From Halalkalicoccus sp. NIPERK01 (GTDB lineage: Archaea > Halobacteriota > Halobacteria > Halobacteriales > Halalkalicoccaceae), in the NCBI RefSeq assembly GCF_030287405.1, contig NZ_JASVVV010000006.1:62001-126000 (forward strand): 64,000 bases of DNA, in the 5' to 3' direction. The first letter of the stretch is position 1, and each line of letters begins with the position of its first letter. This document shows positions 43,985 through 53,344 of the stretch, one piece after another. A model generated the notes under the pieces. The model was not told the DNA's origin, made no database searches, and worked only from the letters and a program-made list of their open reading frames with translations. The translations under genes and the position numbers were made by a program.

Positions 43985-45016
43985 ATGCGTTCAGCAGTAC
44001 TCGCGGACATCGGAGAGTTCCAGATCGAAGAACGGGAACGTCCTGCTCCCGGTCCCGACGAGGTTCTGGTCCGGATACGGGACGTGGGTATCTGTGGATC
44101 GGACGTTCACTACTACGAACACGGACGAATCGGCGACTACGTCGTCGAGGGCCCGCTCGTTCTCGGCCACGAAAGCGCCGGCGAGATCGTTGAAACGGGC
44201 GAGGCAGTGACGGGGCTTGCCGTCGGTGATCGCGTCACGCTCGAGCCGGGCGTTCCGTGTCGTCGGTGTGCCCACTGTAAGCGTGGGGATTACCACCTCT
44301 GTGAGTCGGTGACGTTCATGGCGACGCCGCCGCATGACGGGGCCTTTACCGAATACGTCTCGTGGCCGGCGGACTACGCCTATAAACTGCCGGAGAACGT
44401 TTCCACGCGAGCAGGAGCGCTCTGTGAACCGCTTTCCGTCGGTATTCACGCCTGTCGACGCGGTAATGTCGGAACAGGTGATACGGTGCTCATTACTGGG
44501 GCCGGGCCGATTGGCCTGCTCACGATGGAGGCCGCCCGTGCCGCGGGGGCGACGGACATCCTCATTACGGATGTCGTCGCTGAGAAACTCGAGTTCGCGA
44601 AACAACGCGGCGCTGATTACGCGATCGATGTGAGCTCAACCGATCTCACGCCTGCCGTCGATGAGGCTACTGACGGGATCGGCGCTGATGTCGTCATCGA
44701 AGCGTCCGGAGCCGAACCGTCCATCCAATCGACGCTCGATGGCGTTCGGCGCGGTGGCACTATCGTCTTCGTCGGGCTCGCAAGCGAGGCGGAGATTCCA
44801 TTGGATGTCATCGATATCATCGATAACGAACTCGACGTCCACGGCTCCTTCCGCTATAAGAACACCTACCCCGCTGCGGTGGATCTTCTCGCCGACGAGG
44901 TCGTCGATGTCGAGGGGATCATCGACTTCGAAACGGGTCTCGAATCGGTCGATGAAGCGTTCCAGCGCTCGATGGAGCCCGAGATCGTCAAAGGCATGAT
45001 TTCGATCAATGACTGA
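43985..45016 (+). CDS. Zinc-dependent polyol/sugar dehydrogenase
   Basis: The protein has 343 residues from MRSAVLADIGE. The ATG seven codons upstream is rejected because the TATA box position fits the second one. The catalytic zinc region is VGICGSDVHYYEHGR with GHESAG, and the structural zinc site is PCRRCAHCKRGDYHLC. The NAD site is GAGPIGLLTMEAARA with DV at the end of the second strand. It is close to sorbitol/xylitol dehydrogenases. It is divergent from the importer operon and followed by an SDR 70 bases on. Confidence 0.9.
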   Translation: MRSAVLADIGEFQIEERERPAPGPDEVLVRIRDVGICGSDVHYYEHGRIGDYVVEGPLVLGHESAGEIVETGEAVTGLAVGDRVTLEPGVPCRRCAHCKRGDYHLCESVTFMATPPHDGAFTEYVSWPADYAYKLPENVSTRAGALCEPLSVGIHACRRGNVGTGDTVLITGAGPIGLLTMEAARAAGATDILITDVVAEKLEFAKQRGADYAIDVSSTDLTPAVDEATDGIGADVVIEASGAEPSIQSTLDGVRRGGTIVFVGLASEAEIPLDVIDIIDNELDVHGSFRYKNTYPAAVDLLADEVVDVEGIIDFETGLESVDEAFQRSMEPEIVKGMISIND

Positions 45017-45086
45017 TCGCTTCGAGTATCGGTCTGAGCGCATGTCGCGAATCGGAACGGCGCGATTACACCAGATCTAGAATCCC

Positions 45087-45866
45087 ATGTCTGTTTTGGA
45101 TACATTCCGTCTAGACGGAGACACAGCGATCATAACCGGTGGAAACCGTGGCATCGGAAAAGGGATCGCCAGAGCGCTTGCCGAAGCTGGTGCTGACATC
45201 GTTGTAGCGAACCGGGATGCGGACTCAGGGGCTGCAGCCATCGAGGAAATCACCGCCGAGACCGGCGTCGATGGGGTAGCCATCCCAGTCGACATCACCG
45301 ACGAAGCGAAAGTGGAAGCATTAGTTGAACAGGTGTCCGCCGAATTCGGTTCTATCGATATTCTCGTCAACAATGCTGGGATTACCTATAACGTTCGGGC
45401 CGAGCAGATGGAGCTCGACGACTGGGAGCGGGTTATCGACATCAATCTGACCGGTGTATTCCTCTGTGCGAAGCACGTCGGGATCGACATGATCGAAAAC
45501 GACGGCGGTTCTATCATCAATATCTCGTCGATCTCCGCGTACATCGCCAATCATCCACAGCCACAGGTCGGCTACAACGCATCGAAAGCCGGCGTGGAAG
45601 GCCTCAAAACGCAGTTAGCGTCCGAATGGGCGAAGTACGGAATTCGTGTCAACAACATTAATCCCGGCTATATCCGGACGGATATGGTCAAAGACGTGCT
45701 TGAGAACGATCCGAAGATGGCGGCCGAATGGAAGCGGGAGATGCTTCTCGAGGATATGGCGGACCCGGATTCGATTGGAGCGTTAGCCGTCTATCTATCG
45801 TCCGACGCGTCTTGGTATATGACTGGCGAGTCGATCTCCATCGATGGCGGATATACGGTTCGCTGA
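45087..45866 (+). CDS. Short-chain dehydrogenase/reductase
   Basis: The protein has 259 residues and is a classical SDR: TGGNRGIGKGIA (NAD(P) loop), NNAG, catalytic Ser in ISSISAY and YNASKAG (Tyr and Lys), and the ending SDASWYMTGESISIDGGYTV. It resembles gluconate 5-dehydrogenase and related sugar oxidoreductases. It probably belongs with the dehydrogenase 70 bases upstream in handling the imported sugar or its product. Confidence 0.9.
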   Translation: MSVLDTFRLDGDTAIITGGNRGIGKGIARALAEAGADIVVANRDADSGAAAIEEITAETGVDGVAIPVDITDEAKVEALVEQVSAEFGSIDILVNNAGITYNVRAEQMELDDWERVIDINLTGVFLCAKHVGIDMIENDGGSIINISSISAYIANHPQPQVGYNASKAGVEGLKTQLASEWAKYGIRVNNINPGYIRTDMVKDVLENDPKMAAEWKREMLLEDMADPDSIGALAVYLSSDASWYMTGESISIDGGYTVR

Positions 45867-46721
45867 AGTCCTTCTTCCGACTAGGTGGGTTCTTACGATG
45901 ACGACGAAGATCGTCTATGGAGTCACCTGATCGGCTGTTAGGGTACTAAAACCGGCCGGGGAAGCCGGTCGAACATTTCATCGGTACCAAGCAGTTCGTT
46001 ATAACTGCTGGCGTGGTCCGATATCGCATCACACATCATAACTCTTGCTATCGATGTCCTGGTCCAACCGATTGGCAAATCGACGGCGAGGCCGGCCCGC
46101 AGACGTGGTATCGAGGTGGTCTCGGCCATCGGTTGCAGTGCCGATCGTCAACGAAGATCTATCGACAGCGATCCTGCCAGCGCTCCACGCGAAGAAACGG
46201 GGATGGCGGAGCGGGGAGGGTCGCTGCGTTGGCGATGCGCAACGCAGACGAGGAGAGAGGAGGACTGATGCTCGCCGCCACGACCGGCCACGCGTGTAGA
46301 GCCGGGGGCGGCGATGATCAACGAAGCGTGAGCGACGGATACGTCCTCGATGGCGCTCGAGTCGATTTCGGCCGATAGGTGGCCGAGTATCGCTCGTACG
46401 CTCGTTTCGCAGCGGCTTGCTTTCGTTCACGGTCGCAGTGTGGACGCCTGCGAGAGTCCCCGTATTCGTATTCGCCGATAGCCTGGTTTTGGGAACGAGG
46501 GTACCCTCATCGACGTGTCCGTCCCCTGACGTACCGTATTCGACTACGACGGCCTGCCAGCACTCGGGCGCAGCCAGCCGATCCAGGGTTTCTCGCACTG
46601 CGCGTCCTGATGGCGTATTCACGCGGTAGTAATGGGGCTATGGAATGGACTGGGTCCGACTGTGTCCGCTCGACGGGACCAGAACGGGCGTCGATACGGG
46701 ACGTGATCACTCGGTGATCCG
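45867..46721. other. Region without an intact gene
   Basis: A GC hairpin (accggc...gccggt, 45951-45969) lies 85 bases past the SDR stop and may end transcription. On the minus strand several coding-like pieces occur: SYNELLGTDEMFDRLPRPVL before a stop near 45941, and a start-less reading through AILGHLSAEIDSSAIEDVSV and AHASLIIAAPGS around 46300-46400. Neither has a start or a family I can name, so they are probably relics. Confidence 0.35.
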
Positions 46722-47548
46722 CTACTCCCAGAACTCCGGGACCGTCGCGTCGATCTGATAGCCCTCGCCCTGATTGCTGTCGGACACAATCGTTCGGCGA
46801 TCGCCGTCCATCGACAGCGGCCCCATGACGTTCGTTAAGAGGATGTCGCGGGTCTCGGTCCGGTGGAGTTCGTACCACTCGTCGCCGTCGACGCTCGCGA
46901 GCACGACCGAATCCGCCGCGGTATCGTTCATCGGCGAGTACCCAAACGGCATCAGACACAACTCGCGGCCGTCCTCGAGATCCTCGCGGATGTGCCAGCG
47001 TCGCCGAGCGTACATCTGCATGACGTCGTCGTCGGGATCGGTCTCGATCTCGACGTGGACCCGCTCGAAATCGCCCGCCTCTTCGGGTGTGTCGTCGGGG
47101 CCCTCGCGCTCCCAGCGAAGGATCCCCTCGGGCGTGCCGTCACTCCCGAGAACGACACAGTCTTTGAACGCGGCGACCTGCGTAACCATCGTGATGTCGC
47201 CCCGGTCGTCGATTGCCTCCCAAGAGTTCCCGAGGTCGTCTGCCACCAGTCGTCGCTAACCAGCACGCGCGGTCCGTCGCGTCCATAGACGCGGCCATCC
47301 GGGTCGACCCAGACGGGCTGGCCGGCCTCTCGCTCGTCGTGGACCTCGAGATCGTAATGGGTGTACGGCCGTCCGTCTCCCCCTTCCGGCTCGGGGTGTT
47401 CGGCATCCGAATCGGTATCGTCGGACTCGGTATCCCCGCTGACCGACTCCTCCGACGGCTCGTCCCCTGAACTGCCAAGGCAGCCCGCGAGCGCGACACT
47501 CGACCCTGTCGCTGCGACTGAGAGGGCGATAAACTGTCGTCTGTCCAT
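46722..47548 (-). pseudogene. Tat lipoprotein with BNR/sialidase-like repeats, frameshifted
   Basis: From 47548 the protein starts MDRRQFIALSVAATGSSVA with lipobox LAGC and an acidic Ser/Asp/Glu linker, then GRVYGRDGPRVLVSDDWW. The frame then breaks near 47230. In the next frame it continues DDLGNSWEAIDDRGDITMVT through to PEFWE and a stop at 46722. The SDDWW...W and GSDG...I patterns suggest a beta-propeller of the BNR type. A single indel separates the halves; it may be a true mutation or a sequence error. Confidence 0.65.
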
Positions 47549-48597
47549 ACGATCAACAGCCGGTTGGATGATGGTTGTAAACTAGTTGCTAATTAGACAT
47601 TACTATCTATGCGATAAATAATTCTCATCCTACCGGTGGATGAACCGGCATGGGTAGACGATCGTCCCCGAGAAAAACTCATTCCTCAGCCTCCTCGCTC
47701 GCCTCGACCCACTTGTCTCGGTCCGCTTCCCCGTAGCGATCATCAAACAGGCGCGTTACCCGATGGTGATCGTAGGCTTGCCGAAGTCGATCCAGGTCAG
47801 TAGTGAGTACGATCAGTGTTCGACATCCGGTTCTTCCGAACGCCGGGCGTCGACGCCGATAGATCCCCCGACCGCCAGCCCGCCGAGTCCCCATCCGTTC
47901 GGGGTTTGTCCACCCGCTACACGATATCGAACACCGACGAACGGATCGGGTGTGCTGAGTCCGTATCGTAGACATCAAAAATGTAACTTATAGCAGTAAT
48001 TAGATATCACCAATGGTTTTAATAGAGATCATTTGATTAGAAGGTGATGTAGAGGTGTCTGTATCATATTCACGTACCATTCGTTCAAGTCGCTCTTGAA
48101 CTCGTATCCTCGATCATAGCGGGGAGAGTCGTCGGTGATCGACAACACCCAGTCCGGGCCGGATAGCGCGCTGTATGCGGTGCATTGATCGGATCTCAGC
48201 GGAAAAAATAGCGAGTACCCACCGTCGCTGGAATCAACATAGTTGGACAGTGTGTGTCACACCTCGGAAGCGGTTCCGCTGGATGACTCAGTCATCTTCT
48301 GCCACCTCGACGACACCTCTTCGATTAGCCCGGTCGAAATCGGGCCGGATGGATGATCACAGCATGACGGGGGACGATGAATTACAGACATACTGACGTA
48401 ATAGACGTGCTGAACTAGCGCGGCCGGAGCCCTACCGAGAGCGACCCTCATACGAGTGACCGGAGGAGACCAGGATCAGTTCGTCCACCGATACTGGACA
48501 CCCGTTCTACCGTCGGGCGGACCCGATCACACCATCGTCGGTGGCGACGAATCGGATTGGATGTCGAGTCCCCGTAAAGCGGGGCACAGAGCCGGTC
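47549..48597. other. Region without an intact gene; remnants
   Basis: 47575-47640 and 47970-48040 are A/T-rich. On the minus strand an acidic 43-codon tail (VLTTDLDRLRQAYDHHRVTR, then LFDDRYGEAD) ends at 47679 but has no start. A larger broken reading is listed separately at 48029-48451. From 48452 to 48597 nothing is recognised. Confidence 0.35.
48029..48451 (-). pseudogene. Unknown protein interrupted by an in-frame stop
   Basis: From the ATG at 48451 the frame runs to EEVSSRWQKMTESSSGTASE and V, then a TGA. The same frame continues HTLSNYVDSSDGGYSLFFPL through SGPDWVLSITDDSPRYDRGY and EFKSDLNEWYVNM to a TGA at 48029. The second half has clear protein character. It is probably the C-terminal part of a lost gene; family unknown. 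Confidence 0.4.
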
Positions 48598-49368
48598 TCA
48601 GTAGTGTTTCGTCTTGAGTTCGATCACGTTCGCCGTGTTCTGGAGTGCGGGGAGGAGGTCCCGCTCGATGCGATCGGCGCCGAAGTCGTGTTTCGGGCCG
48701 GCCACCGAGATCGCGGCGTTGGGCATCTCGTCGCTCTCGACCGGAACGGCGACGGACTTGACACCCCGGACGCGCTCTTCGTCCTCGATGGCGTATCCCT
48801 GCGATCGGATCGACTCGACTTCGTCCTGCAGCGCGTCACGGTCGACGATCGTGTGTTCCGTCGCCTGGGGAAGGCCGCGCCGATCGACGATCCCGTCGAT
48901 CTCCGCGTCGGACTTCCGTGACAGCATCGCCTTGCCGAGCGCCGTCCAGTGCATCCGGGTGTACTCGCCGGTCGGCGCGTTGTTGAAGATAGCGCCAGTC
49001 GGCTCCGTCCGATACAGCATGACGCGATAGCCACGTTCCTCACAGCCCATGGTTGCGACTTCGCTGGTCGTCCGTGCGAGCTCGTCGACCTCGTTTCGAC
49101 CCGCCTGGTAGAGGCTGTTCTCGTGTCGTGCCCGCCCACCCAGGTTCAGGAACCGGAATCCGAGTCGATACTCCCCGTCCTCTCGCACCACGTAGCCGAT
49201 GTCCTCGAGCGTCTTGAGATAGACGTGCACCGTGCTCTTCGGCAGCTCCATATGGGTCGCGAGCTCCCGGACGCCACACCCATCGAGTTCGCTCACCTCC
49301 TCGATGATGTCGAAAGCGTTTACGACCGCCTGAATCCGATTCGGTTCGTTCGATGAGTCCTCGGGCAT
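48598..49368 (-). CDS. IclR-family transcription regulator
   Basis: The protein has 256 residues. Residues 10-75 form the winged helix (IQAVVNAFDIIEEVSELDGC, then MELPKSTVHVYLKTLEDIGY) and residues 85-250 the IclR effector domain (MHWTALGKAMLS, then RGVKSVAVPV and AAISVAGP). It is the regulator at the head of the sugar-acid island. An inverted repeat sits directly before its own promoter and a similar one before the dehydratase/SDR pair. IclR proteins of sugar-acid clusters usually bind such repeats and respond to the pathway intermediate KDG. Confidence 0.92.
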   Translation of the reverse strand: MPEDSSNEPNRIQAVVNAFDIIEEVSELDGCGVRELATHMELPKSTVHVYLKTLEDIGYVVREDGEYRLGFRFLNLGGRARHENSLYQAGRNEVDELARTTSEVATMGCEERGYRVMLYRTEPTGAIFNNAPTGEYTRMHWTALGKAMLSRKSDAEIDGIVDRRGLPQATEHTIVDRDALQDEVESIRSQGYAIEDEERVRGVKSVAVPVESDEMPNAAISVAGPKHDFGADRIERDLLPALQNTANVIELKTKHY

Positions 49369-49390
49369 TGGCTACGCCCATGGTGAGCTA

Positions 49391-49430
49391 CCCAATAACG
49401 TTTTTCACCCTCGTCCAACACTACTGGACG
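49391..49430 (-). promoter_or_regulatory. IclR gene promoter with adjacent inverted repeat
   Basis: Read on the minus strand, an A/T-rich element (acgttattgg, centred near 49396) lies about 28 bases before the ATG at 49368. Immediately upstream is the inverted repeat cgtcca-acactac-tggacg (49412-49430), with 6-base arms and a 7-base spacer. Likely an operator for IclR itself. Confidence 0.5.
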
Positions 49431-49608
49431 GTCTTATCGAGAGCCAGCAATAGTGATGGTCGGTAACGGGCCAGGGTCAAACTCACGCAGAGGGTCGCGA
49501 CAGAAGGCCGCTCAGCGGACATCGAAACGCGCTGTGAGTCATCCGACAAGTCGAGACACTGACGCTGGCCGAATGGCCGCCGGCGGTGGCGAACCGAACG
49601 AGAGAACT

Positions 49609-50580
49609 CTACTGGAGGGGCTGTTCGGTTTGTTCGAGCAACCCGCGCATGTACCCGATGGCGAAGAGTCGGCCCAGCATGTGATAGCCCGGATTCGAGT
49701 TGTCTTCGCCGGCCATCGTTGGAACGTGATCGGGGCGCATCGGCACGTCGTCGTCGACCGCGTCCTGATACGCCCGCATCGCAGCGAGCATGTCGTTCGG
49801 CCCCTCGTCGTGCCACGTCTCGACGAAGTCGTCGGCGTCGCCCTCGACGTCGCGGAAGTGGACGAAGTTGATCCGGTCGCCGAACCGGCGGATCGTCTCG
49901 GGGAGGTCGACGCCCATGGCCGCGAAGTTGCCCTGACAGAACGTGATACCGTTGTACTCGCTCTCGTAGCACTCGAGAACGCGCTCGTAGGCCGCGGGGC
50001 TGTTCACGATGCGGGGGATATCGCCGAGGGACTCCCGTGGCGGATCGTCCGGGTGAAGACCGAGCTTTACCCCCGCTTCCTCCGCGACCGGCCCCACCTC
50101 CCGGAGGAAGTACTCGAGCGCCTCCCAGAGCTGCTCGCGTGAGGTCTCGACCACCGGCTCCACGCGATCCCTGTGCATCCGATCGTTGGAGTAGGCGGTC
50201 ACGAGCGACCCGCCGCGGGCCTCGACGTGGGACTCCGTCCGTGCCCAGCGGATCCCGACCATCCAATCGTAGCAGACGACGGGGATGTCGAGACGGCCGC
50301 AGTCCCTGAGAAACTGCTTGAACACCGCGATGTCCTCGTCGCGGCCCTCGAGTCCGAGCCGGATGCGATCGGTCAGCGGGACGCTTCCCTCGATGACGCT
50401 GATTTCGAGGCCGGCGTCCTCGTACCAGTTTTTCAGGTGCAACAGATCGTGGTAGCTCCAGGTGGTCTTCCCGTCACCGATCTCGAGGGTGTGAACGACG
50501 GCGCTGGTCACGCCCATCTGCTTGGCGAGCTGCCACCTCTCGTCGGGCTGGGGAGGGAGGACTACCGCTAGATCGACCAT
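49609..50580 (-). CDS. uxuA: Mannonate dehydratase (UxuA family)
   Basis: The 323-residue TIM-barrel enzyme starts at MVDLAVVLPP; an ATG seven codons upstream is also possible. Family landmarks are LGLHPDDPP (about residues 186-194), ITFCQGNFAAMG, FVHFRDVEG (about 256-264) and MRPDHVP. The metal ligands His, Cys, His and Asp are all present. UxuA dehydrates D-mannonate to 2-keto-3-deoxy-D-gluconate in glucuronate catabolism. The usual bacterial enzyme is 350-395 residues, so this is a short archaeal form. It is divergent from the SDR gene. Confidence 0.87.
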   Translation of the reverse strand: MVDLAVVLPPQPDERWQLAKQMGVTSAVVHTLEIGDGKTTWSYHDLLHLKNWYEDAGLEISVIEGSVPLTDRIRLGLEGRDEDIAVFKQFLRDCGRLDIPVVCYDWMVGIRWARTESHVEARGGSLVTAYSNDRMHRDRVEPVVETSREQLWEALEYFLREVGPVAEEAGVKLGLHPDDPPRESLGDIPRIVNSPAAYERVLECYESEYNGITFCQGNFAAMGVDLPETIRRFGDRINFVHFRDVEGDADDFVETWHDEGPNDMLAAMRAYQDAVDDDVPMRPDHVPTMAGEDNSNPGYHMLGRLFAIGYMRGLLEQTEQPLQ

Positions 50581-50678
50581 GGCCTGACGGATTGCGACCA
50601 TGGGTAAATAGCTTTCTCTCGAAGCAACCGGGCACGGGTTTCGGGGAGGGAGCGCGCTGAGTTTCGCATCTCGCGGAA

Positions 50679-50698
50679 CGTCCGGGACCCATCGGACG
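50679..50698. promoter_or_regulatory. Inverted repeat between uxuA and the SDR gene
   Basis: cgtccg-ggacccat-cggacg: 6-base arms with an 8-base spacer. The half-sites CGTCC/GGACG match the repeat before the IclR gene. It lies between two divergent catabolic genes, so it is a good candidate IclR operator. Confidence 0.5.
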
Positions 50699-50761
50699 AA
50701 CAGGGGCTCGGAGGGGGACAAGATAGAAATAGCCCGTCGAACGATCCCTTGACGAGCCAGT

Positions 50762-51550
50762 ATGAGCGAGCTGTTCGAGGGCAAGACGGCGATCGTCACG
50801 GGAGCGTCGAGAGGGATCGGCAGCGGGATCGCGACCAAACTCGCCGAACACGGCGCGTCGGTCGTAGTCAACTACCGATCGTCCGACCGACGAGCGGCGG
50901 ACGTGGTCGACGGAATCGAGGAGACGGGCGGAACCGCCGTCGCCGTGCAGGCCGACGTGAGCGAGTACGCCGACGTCGAGGCGATGGTAGAGGCGACCGT
51001 CGACCGGTTCGGCTCCCTCGACATTCTGGTGAACAACGCGGGGATGACGAAGATCGATCCGGCAGCGGAGATCGATATCGAGGACTGGCGACGGGTCATC
51101 GATGTCGACCTGACGGGCGTGTTCATCGGCTGTCAGGTCGCGGGGCGCCGGATGCAGGACCAGGCTGACGGCGGGGCCATCGTCAACATCGCGTCGATGA
51201 TGGGGGAGATGGGATACCACATGCGAGCACCGTACTGCGCGGCAAAGGCGGGCGTCATCAACCTCACGCGAACGCTCGCCGTCGAGTGGGCAGCGGACGA
51301 CATCGCCGTGAACGCACTCGCACCGGGGTTCATCAAGACCGACATCACGGACCAGACCCAGGAGTCGGCCGGGTACACCGACGACGACATCCGGCGCCGA
51401 ACGCCCATGGCCCGGTTCGGCACCGTCGAGGAGATGGCCAACTGCGTCAGCTTCCTGGCGAGGGGCGACACCTACGTCACCGGCGAAGTCCTCCGGGCCG
51501 ACGGTGGGTGGACCTCCGACGCATGGCGATATCACGAGGGACGGGCGTGA
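50762..51550 (+). CDS. Short-chain dehydrogenase/reductase of the sugar-acid island
   Basis: The protein has 262 residues: TGASRGIGSGIA, NNAG, catalytic IASMMGEM (Ser) and YCAAKAG (Tyr, Lys), with the ending VTGEVLRADGGW. It resembles glucose/gluconate and 3-oxoacyl-type SDRs. Placed opposite mannonate dehydratase and before the TRAP genes, a role as fructuronate reductase or another uronate-pathway oxidoreductase is likely (inference). Confidence 0.9.
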   Translation: MSELFEGKTAIVTGASRGIGSGIATKLAEHGASVVVNYRSSDRRAADVVDGIEETGGTAVAVQADVSEYADVEAMVEATVDRFGSLDILVNNAGMTKIDPAAEIDIEDWRRVIDVDLTGVFIGCQVAGRRMQDQADGGAIVNIASMMGEMGYHMRAPYCAAKAGVINLTRTLAVEWAADDIAVNALAPGFIKTDITDQTQESAGYTDDDIRRRTPMARFGTVEEMANCVSFLARGDTYVTGEVLRADGGWTSDAWRYHEGRA

Positions 51551-51675
51551 CCGGCCGCGGGACCGCCAGCCGTTCGATCACCACCCGTCGTGGTCGAGTG
51601 CGAGAGAGATCAGCGAGGGATCCGCGACCCCGAGCGAGCGCAGCGTGGTAGAGGAGGGGTTTGCCATAGAGGAAA

Positions 51676-51685
51676 CCTTTTTACC
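51676..51685 (+). promoter_or_regulatory. Promoter of the TRAP operon
   Basis: cctttttacc lies 28-37 bases before the ATG at 51713. The surrounding string gaggaaacctttttaccg...gtgag is closely similar to that before the UxaA operon (gacgaaacctttttgtca...gtgag), suggesting shared control. Confidence 0.55.
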
Positions 51686-51712
51686 GGTGAGACGGGACCG
51701 TTGTGATGAATT

Positions 51713-52735
51713 ATGTCAGATGGAGGTCCGGGAATCGATAGGCGCTCGGTAATCAAGGGTATCGGCGCGGGAGCGATCACGGCGACTGCGGGCTGTTCGA
51801 GCCTCAGCGGCGGGGGTGGTGACGGTGGCGGCACCAGCATGACGATCGCCAGCACGTTCGAACCGGGTCACATTCTGGTTCAGGCCGCCGAGAACTTCAA
51901 AGAGCAGATCGAGGAGGAGTCCGGTGGCGACATCTCCGTCGAGATCAGTCCCGGCGGGTCCTACGGGTCGGAAGACGAGATCGGGGAGATCGTGAGCGAG
52001 GGTGGCGTCGAAGCCCACGCGGCGGGGAGCTTCCCGTACTACCAGTTCGCCCCGGAGTACTGGTTCTTCGGCTGTCCGTTCGTCCTCCCGGACTACGACC
52101 AGTTGCTCTCGGTGCTCGAGAGCGACGAGATGCAGGAGGCCCACGACGCGCTCATCGAAAACGGGAGCCAGCGTCCGATCGGCCAGCAGATCTATCGCGG
52201 TGCTCGCCACTTCACGTCGAACACGCCGGTCCGAACCCCCGACGACGTCGGCGGCCTCGACCTGCGCCTCCCGGAGCTGGACCCGTGGGTCCAGACGTGG
52301 GAGTCCGTCGGTGCGTCGCCGACCCCGGTCGCACTGGACGAACTGTACAGCGCGCTCGAACAGGGCGTCGTCGACGCCTCGGAGGGTGGCGCAGAACAGA
52401 TCAGCTCGTTCAACCTCCACGAGGTCCAGAGCCACCTGAGTCTGACGGGCCACCTGATCGCCAACGGGAACATCTACATCAACGAGACGTTCTACCAGGG
52501 CCTCGATCAGTCACAACAGGACATGGTCATGGAGGTCGGCCAGCAGGCGACGCAGGACGCCGCCGAGACGTCCCAGAACCGCGAGCAAGATCTCATCACC
52601 GAACTCGGCGATCAGGGCATGGAGATCGTCGAGGACGTGGACGCCGACGCGTTCCAGCAGGCCGCAGCCCCCGGTGTGGAGGAGCTGTTCGAAACCACCT
52701 GGGCCTTCGACTGGGAAACCGTCCGGAACATGTGA
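51713..52735 (+). CDS. dctP: TRAP transporter substrate-binding lipoprotein (DctP)
   Basis: The protein has 340 residues. The Tat signal is DRRSVIKGIGAGAIT with lipobox ATAGC (Cys about 28), followed by a flexible Gly/Asp linker. The mature DctP domain shows IASTFEPGHILVQAAENF at its start. It also has a LDLRLPELDPWVQTWESVGA region (Arg near 185 is the usual carboxylate-binding residue) and ALDELYSALEQGVVDASEGG. Substrates are organic acids; with the neighbours, hexuronate or aldonate is likely. The two permease genes follow. Confidence 0.92.
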   Translation: MSDGGPGIDRRSVIKGIGAGAITATAGCSSLSGGGGDGGGTSMTIASTFEPGHILVQAAENFKEQIEEESGGDISVEISPGGSYGSEDEIGEIVSEGGVEAHAAGSFPYYQFAPEYWFFGCPFVLPDYDQLLSVLESDEMQEAHDALIENGSQRPIGQQIYRGARHFTSNTPVRTPDDVGGLDLRLPELDPWVQTWESVGASPTPVALDELYSALEQGVVDASEGGAEQISSFNLHEVQSHLSLTGHLIANGNIYINETFYQGLDQSQQDMVMEVGQQATQDAAETSQNREQDLITELGDQGMEIVEDVDADAFQQAAAPGVEELFETTWAFDWETVRNM

Positions 52736-52789
52736 GACGATCCGAGGGTGTAGAGGTAAGTATCTGTAACCACCACTGGCTCACTGATC

Positions 52790-53344
52790 ATGGAAATCGA
52801 CCAATCACTCGACCTCGAACGCGATCACCTCTTCGACAGGATCGTCCTCTACAGCGCGACGGGGCTGTTCGCGATCACGATCGTCCTGACCACGATTCAG
52901 ATCTTCGTTCGCTTGTTGGGCCTCCCCACGTTCGGGGTCCTCCACTGGACCGAACCGGCGGCGCGGTTCATCCTCATCGTCGCGACGTACATCGGCGCCG
53001 CCGTCGCCGTCCGAAACAGCGAACACATCTCGATCCAGTTCCTCCTCGAACGGCTCACGGGTTGGAACCCGCGAATCGGCCTGACGATACAGATCCTGGG
53101 CGAGCTGATCGTCATCGGGTTCCTCCTGGTCGCCCTCCGGGGGACCATCGGGACGGCCATCGGCAACTGGGCGACGTCGATCGGCGGCATCGGGTTCGTC
53201 ACCGCGGGGAACCTCTACCTCGGAATCGCCATCGGTATCGCGTTGATGCTGGTCTATGCCGTGATCGACATCGTCACGTTGGCGAAGGGGATCACTGACG
53301 ACACCGTACGCGGGCGGGTCGAGGAGGGGATGGCCGATGAGTGA
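52790..53344 (+). CDS. dctQ: TRAP transporter small permease (DctQ)
   Basis: The protein has 184 residues and four membrane segments, with the family pattern around FIHWTEPAARF-like (here LHWTEPAARFILIVATYIGA) and AVAVRNSEHISIQFL. Standard DctQ length. It overlaps the large permease gene by eight bases, which is typical of these operons. Confidence 0.9.
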   Translation: MEIDQSLDLERDHLFDRIVLYSATGLFAITIVLTTIQIFVRLLGLPTFGVLHWTEPAARFILIVATYIGAAVAVRNSEHISIQFLLERLTGWNPRIGLTIQILGELIVIGFLLVALRGTIGTAIGNWATSIGGIGFVTAGNLYLGIAIGIALMLVYAVIDIVTLAKGITDDTVRGRVEEGMADE

